NCBI GenBank assembly: GCA_021734645.1 | Contig: JAIPIQ010000005.1 | Span: 1-32,592, forward strand | Source of the DNA: Fidelibacterota bacterium | GTDB lineage: Bacteria; Verrucomicrobiota; Kiritimatiellia; JAIPIQ01 | Length of the DNA stretch: 32,592 nucleotides | Direction of reading: 5' to 3' | In this document: positions 7,401 through 15,010 of the stretch, piece after piece | Layout of the letters: each line of letters begins with the position of its first letter | Numbering within the stretch: the stretch's first letter is position 1 | The notes under the pieces: model-generated | The model's database searches: none | Told to the model about the DNA's origin: nothing | What the model saw: only the letters and a program-made list of their open reading frames with translations | Translations under genes and position numbers: made by a program

Positions 7401-9385
7401 ATTGGGAAAGACGGTTTGTGGCGGGGGAACGGGAAAGTCCTTCCGCCCCCGGCGGGCGCGACCTGGGGTTCTGGTACTATGGCCGTCCCGCGCCCGCGCA
7501 TTTCGCCCGCGGCGTGGTCGCGGTCTATCCCCTCCTCGAAAATTTCGACCCCCGCGCGGGAACCATCGAGTTTCGGGTTCGCGAGGAGGCGGATTGCGCG
7601 CCGGGGGAGCTGGACCTGATGTGGCTGGATCTGGGGCCGGGCCAGGGGCTTCACATGGCCTGGGGCAGCGCGGACTGGGCGGCGCCCGGGCGCGCCCTGC
7701 GGCTGGCGGCCTACGAAGCGCCCGGCCGGGAACCCGTGATCTGGACCGCCCAGACGCCAGCGTGGGAACCCGGAATCTTCCGCCACCTGGCGTTGACCTG
7801 GGAGCGCGAGGCTGACCGGACGCGCCTGAAGCTGTACGGCGAGGGCCGACTGCTGGCCGAAGGCACGACCGCGCTCGATCCGGCCGCCGGGAATCCGCGC
7901 GACCGGCGCCTGTTCCTGGGCGGAAATACCCGGGCCGCCTTCGCCGAGCTGCGGATTTCCGCGCGGCCCCGGTCGGCCTGGGAACTGGACCGCCCGCCCG
8001 CCCGGGACGCGGAAACCCTGCTGCTCGACCGCTTCACCGGCGGGTTCACGCCCAACGACTACCGCCAGACCCGCGCCGAGGTAACCTCCGGCGCCAGCGC
8101 GGAAACGGGCGGCTGGGTGGACCTCTGGGCCGAATTCGTGCCGGGGCCCTTCGGTGGGGCGCTCCGGCTTTCCACCACCCGGGAACGGACGCTTTTCGAG
8201 ATCAACCAGGCCCTGGGTGCGCAGACGTTCTACGGCCGGCATATTGACCGATTCCACGCGCTCTGGGCGCCGCAGGGCCCGGCCCTCGATGCCGCGGCCA
8301 CCGCCTGGGCCCGGTCCGTTGACGACGCCGGCGCGCGCTCGAAGTTCTATTTCGGCAAGCTCATTTCCCCCGAGGATCCCTACTGGGATGACTACGGCGC
8401 CGAACTGGCCCTGAGCCCGTTGCGGCCCAGCATCAATAACTTCGTGCTGTGCCCGAACGGCCCCGGCGAGGATTACTTTGTCTGGGCCACGGCGCAGATG
8501 CTCAATCGGTACGGCGCCGGCGGCGTACACATGGACTATGGCAACGTCTGGCCCTGCAACCATGTCGGCCACGGCTGCGGCTGGCAGGACGAGAGCGGCG
8601 AGATCCGGACCACCTTCCCCATGCTGGCCCATCGGCGGATGTACTGGCGCTTATATCGCCTGATTCACGGTCGGCCGGACCGCACCGGCACGCTCAAGAT
8701 TCACAATTCCGATGGCATGCCCTATGCGGCGATCGGCATGGCGGACTACGTGGTCGGCGGCGAAATGGAGAACTTCATCCGCCGCGAGGGGCAGATCGGG
8801 GACTGGTTGTCCTGGGACCGGTACCTGGCGTTTTACAGTGAACGCACGACGGGTGTGCCGCTGCGCACCAAGGATGTCCCCGCCGTCTGGCCCCTGTTGA
8901 TGGGCGACGGCACAGATGCCAATGCCTCCCGCATGGGGCGGGTCTTTGCGCTCATCCGCGACGGGCAGCTCGCGCCGTTCAGAACCCCGGACACGGCCGG
9001 AGCCGGCGGCCCCGGACGCGGCACGGAGCTGTTGTATTATCCCGCGTTCAGCGATTTCGCCGGCAGCCGTATGCTCGGGTTCTGGGAACCCGAAGTGTAC
9101 GCGCGCATCCTGCCGGAGGACGACTATGCCGCCCGGTACCTGCGAGTGAACCTGTTCCTGCATCCGGATGGGGAGCAGATCCTGGCGGTGCTCGGCAACC
9201 TGGCCAACGAGGACCGGGAGGTCACGCTCCGCTTCGACCTGGAGGCCTTCGGCTTTCGGGCCGAAAACACGGCAGTCCGGGACGTGTATACCCGCGAAGT
9301 GCTGGCCTACGATAACCTGCGCTTGACCGCCCCCCGCGAGGAAGTGCGCCTGCTGCTGCTGCGAAGAAGGAAGGAAACCCCATGA
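4481..9385 (+). CDS. Large secreted LamG / CBM9-like / DUF6067-like putative glycan hydrolase
   Basis: The 1634-aa product begins with a signal peptide (about 1-31, hydrophobic AGLALLAGLAADPLRA). A LamG/concanavalin-like domain (about 35-195; RWHHVAVTW, IYFNGERVAY) is followed by an LLLDRF linker. A CBM9/DOMON-like domain lies at about 295-490 (LDGVIEEDEWADA). A long beta-rich region contains a DUF6067/GH123-like block at about 770-970, a second LamG domain lies at about 1005-1170, and a probable TIM-barrel C-terminal domain covers about 1250-1550. The barrel contains VHMDYGNVWPC (Asp1352) and GHGCGWQDE, which the paralogue at 10916 also has. It probably binds and cleaves a polysaccharide outside the cytoplasm. 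The catalytic residues and substrate are inferred. The start ATG 4481 and the stop (overlapping ATG 9382) are both 4-nt overlaps, so it is coupled to a sulfatase on each side. Confidence 0.75.
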   Translation: MKRLFRGVDRSRRVWAGLALLAGLAADPLRAVELQYPLAGNLDPGQGTIELWVRPDVDALEDPGRFYVHYPVSVRCDDGSALSLFWSHSLGYRVSASRAGEAVLNTPAMRPVVRTWVRAGTTDALAPGRWHHVAVTWQGNELAIYFNGERVAYTAASAPMVLTDAGTLRIGTGESRIAVANLVVSGIARSADDLRARPAGPAVVDEHTLLLDRFATAEGLETQAEMIAGFSGETGGRLSGTDWVSVAGPFGGRALQLYREPGAADAAPEPPTAEAAPVRQTPEAFAGLRQFEQPLLAVPANSAAIRLDGVIEEDEWADASLVSGFVQAALYSETGGRDVFLMPGEHRIWLKSDGAFLNVGFQFAGPFPDDADLFELCWLAPGGDNHALTADRSGRLRHRVVSADSRASAAPGAAEVGEYRTQALDETWSGELRLDLARLGIAPPQAGESWPLAVGRRNPKTARSGWSYLGDGEQRPETYGRIVFTEGLAVRIERLGGLVRNRFGAVFEWVNKGERAHTLRLETGTGRLGQESPHRLRLPDFRAGMAFEEETLFIEDYRRGAQEIPLPPGSRVRTVVSQPIRPGVAGIFEYALEADDQRLAAGTVLFRNPRVSLYPVEIAKALITEGQVRVTLRRGALTGEKEIRLVLEQDGRVLDAQTRTVGPEDVVFTLNVEAYAPGDYTLAIAGARGEERVPLRLPEPPVWLGNPLGLDPATVPPPWTPLELSDDGRRVTAGFKALDFAGGLPLPSAIRVFDQALLAAPIRLVVDDAGGRRALNAGALAVREQGPGRAVYTSQVADQATRISAKVQVEFDGFTWVELALEPAGTLREFTLEIPLRAEVGRFYTKLYEGLPRPVGKYAWEERVWAGAIPEEGMRLGFCAAVWVGAPGGGLEWLTESNRNWHNREHETHAIEILREPGITLLRIRFVDVPVESAEPLEYAFGLTPTPMRDNRTALNYYRDIAEVGCGKFHASGDWERRFVAGERESPSAPGGRDLGFWYYGRPAPAHFARGVVAVYPLLENFDPRAGTIEFRVREEADCAPGELDLMWLDLGPGQGLHMAWGSADWAAPGRALRLAAYEAPGREPVIWTAQTPAWEPGIFRHLALTWEREADRTRLKLYGEGRLLAEGTTALDPAAGNPRDRRLFLGGNTRAAFAELRISARPRSAWELDRPPARDAETLLLDRFTGGFTPNDYRQTRAEVTSGASAETGGWVDLWAEFVPGPFGGALRLSTTRERTLFEINQALGAQTFYGRHIDRFHALWAPQGPALDAAATAWARSVDDAGARSKFYFGKLISPEDPYWDDYGAELALSPLRPSINNFVLCPNGPGEDYFVWATAQMLNRYGAGGVHMDYGNVWPCNHVGHGCGWQDESGEIRTTFPMLAHRRMYWRLYRLIHGRPDRTGTLKIHNSDGMPYAAIGMADYVVGGEMENFIRREGQIGDWLSWDRYLAFYSERTTGVPLRTKDVPAVWPLLMGDGTDANASRMGRVFALIRDGQLAPFRTPDTAGAGGPGRGTELLYYPAFSDFAGSRMLGFWEPEVYARILPEDDYAARYLRVNLFLHPDGEQILAVLGNLANEDREVTLRFDLEAFGFRAENTAVRDVYTREVLAYDNLRLTAPREEVRLLLLRRRKETP

Positions 9386-10860
9386 ATCCACAGACTTCCG
9401 TCCGCCGACCGAATCTCCTGGTGATCTGCGACGACCAGCATTCGGGGCTCTGTTGCGGGTTCCAGGGGCATCCCCTGGCGCGTACGCCGCACCTCGATGC
9501 CCTGGCCGCCGCGGGCACGAACTTCCGGACCTGTTACTCGAACAGCCCGGTCTGTGTCGCCGCGCGCGCCGCGCTTTTCACGGGGCGCTTCCCGCACGAG
9601 GTCGGCGCCTACGACAACGCGGCCCCGTTCCAGGGCCAGGTGCCGACCTTTGCCCAGGCCGCGCGCGCGCAGGGCTATCTCTGCCGGGCGTCCGGCAAGC
9701 TGGATTTCTGGACGGGGAAGGATTACGGGTTCGAAGAGGACGTGGTCTTTCACGGCCACGACGTCAGCCCCGATATCACCGCGCTGTTCCGGAACCCGCT
9801 CTGCTACCGGGAAGACGCCCGTCTGCAGCAGGGCGGCCGGATCCGGGCAGACGACGAACCGTGGCAGGACCGGGCGACCGCCGACCGGACGTTGCGGTTC
9901 ATCCGTGAGCGGGCGGCCGAGCCTGGGCGGCCCTGGCTGGCCTATACCGGCTGGGGCTATCCCCACAATCCGTACCGGGCCTCCCGGGCCATGCTCGAGC
10001 AGATCCCGCTGGAGGCGGTCGAGCTGCCGCACCTGGCGCCGGACTGGTGCGAACACGAGCACCCGGTCATGCACCTGCGGCGGTTTCACGGCCGCGGGGC
10101 GCGCCAGGCGGAACCCGCCGCCCTCCGGCTGGCGCGCGCCTGCTACTACGCCATGATCACGGAAGTGGACGCCCTGGTCGGCGATTTGCTCCGCGCCCTC
10201 GAAGAAACCGGTCAGCGCGAAAACACGATCATCCTTTTCACCTCGGACCACGGCGACATGCTCGGCGAGCAGGGGCTCTGGCACAAGAACGCGCCCTACG
10301 ACCCGGCGGCCCGCGTGCCGCTGGTGGTGGCCGGGCCCGGCATCCCCGCGGGTCGCACCGTCGCGAACCCCGTCTCCCAGGTGGACGTCTGCGCCACGCT
10401 GCTCGATTTGGTCGGCGCGCCGCCGGATTCGTCCGCCCGCGGCCAGTCTCTCCTGCCGCTGGCGCGCGGCGACCGGCACGACCATCCGCCGGCCTACATG
10501 GAACTCAATACCGAAGGGCTGATCACAGGCGTCTTCACCTTGGTCCGCGACGAATGGAAATACAATTACTACGTGGATTACCCCCCGCAGTTGTTCAACC
10601 TGCGCGACGACCCCTGGGAACAAAACAACCGCGCCGAGGATCCCGAGACCGCGCCCCTCCGCGAGGAGCTGCACCGCCACCTGCTGGCTCTGGTCAATCC
10701 CGAACAAGTCCACGAGGCGGCCTTTGCCGACCAGGCCCGCCGGCGGCACGAGTGGTACGGCGGCAAAAGCGCACCGGAAATTGTCCAGGCCCTCGTCAGT
10801 CGCCTCGGCCCGGAGCAGTCGCAACGCTTCGCCGCGCGGATAGTAGAGGGCAGGGGCTAG
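9382..10860 (+). CDS. Type I sulfatase with altered sulfate-binding motif
   Basis: The 492-aa product has metal ligands DD at 17-18 and a formylglycine motif of the form C-x-A-x-R (CVAAR; Cys58, Arg62) followed by AALFTG. A second metal pair DH lies at 289-290 with GLWHKN (Lys302). The usual GK-x-H motif reads GKLDFW, so Lys106 is kept but the His position is Asp108. It has a standard sulfatase length and a C-terminal LFNLRDDPWEQNN segment typical of the family. No signal peptide is visible, which raises the question of where the two sulfatases act. The start ATG 9382 overlaps the upstream stop. Expected chemistry is sulfate ester hydrolysis on an oligosaccharide; the substrate is unknown, and the Asp108 change could alter specificity. 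Confidence 0.88.
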   Translation: MNPQTSVRRPNLLVICDDQHSGLCCGFQGHPLARTPHLDALAAAGTNFRTCYSNSPVCVAARAALFTGRFPHEVGAYDNAAPFQGQVPTFAQAARAQGYLCRASGKLDFWTGKDYGFEEDVVFHGHDVSPDITALFRNPLCYREDARLQQGGRIRADDEPWQDRATADRTLRFIRERAAEPGRPWLAYTGWGYPHNPYRASRAMLEQIPLEAVELPHLAPDWCEHEHPVMHLRRFHGRGARQAEPAALRLARACYYAMITEVDALVGDLLRALEETGQRENTIILFTSDHGDMLGEQGLWHKNAPYDPAARVPLVVAGPGIPAGRTVANPVSQVDVCATLLDLVGAPPDSSARGQSLLPLARGDRHDHPPAYMELNTEGLITGVFTLVRDEWKYNYYVDYPPQLFNLRDDPWEQNNRAEDPETAPLREELHRHLLALVNPEQVHEAAFADQARRRHEWYGGKSAPEIVQALVSRLGPEQSQRFAARIVEGRG

Positions 10861-10895
10861 CCCCTAACCCCTAACCCCTAACCCCTAGCCCCTAA
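10861..10895 (+). repeat. Tandem CCCCTAA heptamer, five units
   Basis: Five 7-bp units immediately follow the sulfatase TAG: CCCCTAA three times, one CCCCTAG, then CCCCTAA. The minus strand reads TTAGGGG, with five G4 runs that could form a G-quadruplex. The units place stop codons in all three frames on each strand. It fills most of the 55-bp gap before the next gene. Confidence 0.95.
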
Positions 10896-10915
10896 CGACC
10901 CCAGGAACTCAAAAC

Positions 10916-13900
10916 ATGAAAACTGCCCTGCACACCCTGTCCATTGGAACCGCGTTGATCTGGATGCTGGTCGGCGCACAGGCGGCCGCCGCCGCGGAGG
11001 CCGAGGACGCCCCTCCGTACCGCTACCTGACGATCAGCCTGCCGAAACTGGCGCAGGAACCGGTCATTGACGGCGCGATTGATCCGCACATGCTCGAGCA
11101 GGCCGCCATGGGCCCGCGTTTCACGATTCCCGGCCGCGATGATGCGCCGGAAGACCGGCTGACCTCGGCCCGGATGCAGACCTACTTCAGTTATACGGGC
11201 AGGGGGCTGTACCTGGCCTGGCGCATGGAACGCCCCGACGGTTACGAACGGCCCGTGGCCACTGTCCTGGCGCGCGAAGGCGCCGCCCAGGGCGGCGTGG
11301 GCTCCTTATGGCGCAGCGACGATATTTTCGAATTGCAGATTGATGCCGTCAAGGCGAACCCCGACGCGCGGGACTACTACTTCATGTGGAATTTTGCCGG
11401 CACCCGCTGGGGCCGTATGATGTATCCGCAGGTGCTCCAGCCCTGGCTGCCCGAGTGGCAGGTGGCCAGCAACGAAGCCTACGAACCCGGCTGGGAGGGC
11501 GAAGCGTTCTTCCCGTTCGACATTTTTCCGGACGTGGATCCGCCCGCGTCGGGCGAAGCCTGGCGGGTATTCTTCTTCCATAACCGCCTGACCCCGTACC
11601 CCCGGCTCGAGTTATTCTCCTGGCCCTACGGGCGGCCCGCCCACACCACGCGGGATTACGCCCGCCTGATCTTCGCCCCGGCGGACGGCGTCTATACCCG
11701 CATCGTTGACAGCGGCCTGCTGGCCGACCGCCCGGGCGCCAGCGGCCTGCTGTTCGAACTGGTCAATCCCGCGGACGCCGAACGGCGGGTGACGCTCCAG
11801 GCGGATCTGTATCGCCGCAAGGACGATGCGCCGGCCGGCACGAGCTACCTGCGCGAGTTCGAACAGACCCGCGACAAGCCCGGCACCGCCCAGGCGGGCG
11901 TCATTGACCTGTATATCCCCGACGACCAGCTCTCGGCGCAGATTCGCGCCGAGTACTACGACGTGGTCCAGACGATCCACGAGACCGTGACGCTCGCGCC
12001 GGGCGCCCGGCTCGCGCGGGAGCTCGTCACGGAATCAACTGAGCCGGCGCAGTACCTGGTCATCCACGAAGTGCGCTGCGCCGACACCGGCCGGTTGATC
12101 GCCGGTGCGCCGCTCCAGTACGAGGTTCCCGATCCGATGGCGGTGAAGACGACCTTGTTGCCGCTCGTGTCCCGGCGGCTCGACGTGGAAGTGGACCTGC
12201 GGTATGTCCCCGGGTTCCGGGAGCCCGGCGTGCTGAGCGCCACCCTGTCCGGCCCCGGCGGAACCGTCTTCGAGCAGCAGTGGCCCGCAATCTCGAATGA
12301 CACCCGCACCCAGCGCTTTTCCATCCCCCTGGCGGATACACCGCCCGGCCCCCAGACCCTGCGCGTGGTCGCCGCCAATGCCGCGGGCCAAACGCTCATC
12401 GCCCGGGAACGGACGATCGAGCTGCCCGAAACGCCCGACTGGTTCCGTGACCCCGTGGCGGCGGCGCCCTTCATCCCCGAGCCCTGGACGCCGATCGCGC
12501 TCGACGGCCGCCGGCTGTCCCTGCTCATGGGCTCCTATACCTTCGCCGAGGGCCCCTTCCCGGAAAGCATTGACGTGCAGGCCATCGAGGAGGCTGCGGA
12601 GAAATCCCTGACCCGCCGGGCGCCGGCCCTGCGCGGGCGCGCCGACCACGCCGAGCTCGCCTGGGAACCGGCGTCTTTCGACATGCAGCGCGAGCACGAG
12701 GGGCGCGTCGTCATCACGACGGAGTCCTTCGCCAATAATCTGGCCCTCCGCGGACGCACTACCGTGGAATACGACGGGTTCATCCGTTTCGATCTCACGC
12801 TGGCGCCGCGGAATCCCGACGAGCCCGTGGACCTCGAGGCGCTGTTCTTCGAAATCCCGATGCAGCCGGAATTCTCGCGTCTCTATTCCCGCGGCAAGGT
12901 CATGGACGGTCCCGACGGGTTCCTGGTGGCCGGCGAGGTGCCCGCCGAAGGGCTGCGGCACCCGTGGACGAACACGTCCTGGATCGGCAACGAACAGCGC
13001 GGCCTGATCTGGTTCGCCGAGAATGTCAAAGGCTGGCGGCTCGACCCGGCCTCTCGCGACGAGGCCATCGAACTGGCGCCCGGCGCCGCCGGCGCCGATC
13101 TGCGGATCCACCTGGTGAAGGGGCAAGCTCCGCTGCGCCTCGACGCGCCCAGGGAAATCACGTTCGGGATCATGTTCACCCCGCCGTCGCCCCTGTACCC
13201 GGAACTGATCCGCAAGTATCAGCGTAACGTCGCCGCGTTCACGGAACCGATTTCCGACGAGCAGTTTGCCGCGCGGGAAAAACGGATGGAGCAGGAGGCG
13301 CGCGTGAACACCTTCTGCTTCTTCGATTATTTCGGCGTGCAGCCCAAGGGCTGGCCCGAAATGACGGATCCGGAACAGATCGCCCAGCACCGCCGCCGCG
13401 GGGATATCATCCATGCGCTGGGCGGCCGGGTCATCGCCTACGCCGGGTGGTGGATGCCGCGCGATGCCGCCGTCTTTCAGGACTTCGGGATGGAAATGAT
13501 CGCCCAGCCGATCACTCCGGGCGGTCTCAACACCCTGTATTGCTGTTACAACACGCCGTACACCGAGATCTGGACCCATCTCTGGAAGCAGCGCATTCAC
13601 GATACCGGGGTGGACGGGTATCGCCTGGACGCCAGTTTCGAACCGACTCGCTGCGCGAGCCTCGAACACCGGGGGCACGGCTCGGAGTGCGGCTGGATTG
13701 ACGACGACGGCAAGGTCCAGCCGAGTTACGGGATGTTCGCCGCCCGCGAGGCGTCCAAACGGACCTACAGCCTTTTCCACGGGCTCGAGCGCAAAGGCGG
13801 CCTGTGCGGGCATCACCACAATTTCGGCCTGCCCGATCCGCGCGCGTCGCACTGCGACTTCTTTCTTAATGTCGAGGGGCCGGAGCGGGTGGTGCTGACC

Positions 13901-14956
13901 CTTCGGGACTGGCCCCTGGCCTACTGGCGCGCCCGGGTCATGAGCGAGCAGCACGGGACCTGGGTCATCTACGCGGGGAAGATTCCCAACCTCGGCTACA
14001 ACAGCATCTATGGCCTGGCGCTGCTGCACAACACCATCCCGCGCTCCCTGCCGGGCAATGTGCTCTATGCCGGCAGCAACTATGGCCGGGGGCTGAGCCC
14101 CGGAACCGTCGCCAATGTCTGGAAAAGCCTCGAATGGTTCGAGGCCCACCAGCCCCGGCAGCGGCAACTGCTCGGGTACTGGAACAATGAACACGTGGTC
14201 CGCTCAAGCGAACCGGACAGCGTCAAAATCACCCTGGTGAACCGGCCGGGCCAGAAGCTGCTGCTGACGGCGCTCAACCTCGACCGCCAGGCCCGTCGCG
14301 CCCGCGTGACCCTCGATCTCGACGCGCTCGGGTTCGGCGGCGAAACGGTTCACGTCATGGACATCGTCGAACCCTGGCGGCCGCTGGTCCTCGAAGACGG
14401 GGCGCTTGATCTGACCTTCCTGCCGGAGGGCTACCGCTACCTGGCGCTCTCCCGCGAACCCTTCAGTCCCGAGGACGCCCTGCCGGACATTCCCCGGCCC
14501 GTGGGCGAAAACCTGTTCGCCGCGCCGCGCGCGGCCGACTGGAACCTGGCGGCCCTGCCGCACCGGGGGTCCGTAGCCGGCCCGGCCCAGGTTGGGCCAG
14601 AAGGGCTCCGGCTCGAGTCCGGCGGCGACGACGGCGAAACGCTGCTGTCATTCAACCTCGATGCCGAACCCGGCCGGGATTATCTCCTGACCGCCCACGT
14701 GCGCCTCGAACCCCGGAACCCGCCGTACTGCTCCGTGAACGTGCGCCAGGGCCTGCGCCTGCAAATCCTCGAAACCGAAGCCCCGGGCGGCCACGCGCGT
14801 TTCCAGGAGCTGGGTAGCCAGTACCTGGAAGGCGAATCGTATCCGCTCACGCTGCTGTTCCGCTGCGAGGGCGCCGGCGCCCGGGTCCTGTTCAGACTGA
14901 CCGGCGAGACCGCCGCCGTCATCGAGGGCCTTGACTTCCGGGAGGTGGCGTGGTGA
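10916..14956 (+). CDS. Secreted DUF6067-like putative glycan hydrolase, paralogue of the 4481 gene
   Basis: The 1346-aa product has a signal peptide (about 1-27, ending VGAQAAAAAEA). A CBM9-like domain lies at about 45-255 (PVIDGAIDPHML). A beta-rich middle contains the DUF6067-like block (EFSRLYSRGKVMDGPDGF; SWIGNEQRGLIWFAE), followed directly by the probable TIM barrel. In the barrel, GVDGYRLDASFEP (Asp905) and RGHGSECGWIDDDGK match the paralogue, and HHHNFG follows. A C-terminal beta-sandwich ends the protein. It lacks both LamG domains of the paralogue. The start is ATG 10916 with AGGA at 10903-10906. It is probably a secreted glycoside hydrolase acting on the same glycan, but on a different linkage or chain length. 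The activity is inferred; Asp905 is only a candidate catalytic residue. Confidence 0.75.
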   Translation: MKTALHTLSIGTALIWMLVGAQAAAAAEAEDAPPYRYLTISLPKLAQEPVIDGAIDPHMLEQAAMGPRFTIPGRDDAPEDRLTSARMQTYFSYTGRGLYLAWRMERPDGYERPVATVLAREGAAQGGVGSLWRSDDIFELQIDAVKANPDARDYYFMWNFAGTRWGRMMYPQVLQPWLPEWQVASNEAYEPGWEGEAFFPFDIFPDVDPPASGEAWRVFFFHNRLTPYPRLELFSWPYGRPAHTTRDYARLIFAPADGVYTRIVDSGLLADRPGASGLLFELVNPADAERRVTLQADLYRRKDDAPAGTSYLREFEQTRDKPGTAQAGVIDLYIPDDQLSAQIRAEYYDVVQTIHETVTLAPGARLARELVTESTEPAQYLVIHEVRCADTGRLIAGAPLQYEVPDPMAVKTTLLPLVSRRLDVEVDLRYVPGFREPGVLSATLSGPGGTVFEQQWPAISNDTRTQRFSIPLADTPPGPQTLRVVAANAAGQTLIARERTIELPETPDWFRDPVAAAPFIPEPWTPIALDGRRLSLLMGSYTFAEGPFPESIDVQAIEEAAEKSLTRRAPALRGRADHAELAWEPASFDMQREHEGRVVITTESFANNLALRGRTTVEYDGFIRFDLTLAPRNPDEPVDLEALFFEIPMQPEFSRLYSRGKVMDGPDGFLVAGEVPAEGLRHPWTNTSWIGNEQRGLIWFAENVKGWRLDPASRDEAIELAPGAAGADLRIHLVKGQAPLRLDAPREITFGIMFTPPSPLYPELIRKYQRNVAAFTEPISDEQFAAREKRMEQEARVNTFCFFDYFGVQPKGWPEMTDPEQIAQHRRRGDIIHALGGRVIAYAGWWMPRDAAVFQDFGMEMIAQPITPGGLNTLYCCYNTPYTEIWTHLWKQRIHDTGVDGYRLDASFEPTRCASLEHRGHGSECGWIDDDGKVQPSYGMFAAREASKRTYSLFHGLERKGGLCGHHHNFGLPDPRASHCDFFLNVEGPERVVLTLRDWPLAYWRARVMSEQHGTWVIYAGKIPNLGYNSIYGLALLHNTIPRSLPGNVLYAGSNYGRGLSPGTVANVWKSLEWFEAHQPRQRQLLGYWNNEHVVRSSEPDSVKITLVNRPGQKLLLTALNLDRQARRARVTLDLDALGFGGETVHVMDIVEPWRPLVLEDGALDLTFLPEGYRYLALSREPFSPEDALPDIPRPVGENLFAAPRAADWNLAALPHRGSVAGPAQVGPEGLRLESGGDDGETLLSFNLDAEPGRDYLLTAHVRLEPRNPPYCSVNVRQGLRLQILETEAPGGHARFQELGSQYLEGESYPLTLLFRCEGAGARVLFRLTGETAAVIEGLDFREVAW

Positions 14957-14962
14957 GCTGCG

Positions 14963-15000
14963 CGGGGATATGATCTTGAAGCGGAAAGAGCCGATCCCCG
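14963..15000 (+). promoter_or_regulatory. Stem-loop just upstream of a ribosome binding site
   Basis: CGGGGAT at 14963-14969 pairs with ATCCCCG at 14994-15000 (7 bp, 24-nt loop). The 3' arm directly abuts the GGAG ribosome site (15001-15004) of the next gene. It may control translation or RNA stability, but could also be chance in GC-rich DNA. Confidence 0.3.
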
Positions 15001-15010
15001 GGAGAGAGGC

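Noticed and set aside
10861-10895. A chromosome end (telomere)
   Set aside because: The heptamers are internal, lie between two intact co-directional genes, and are only 35 bp long.
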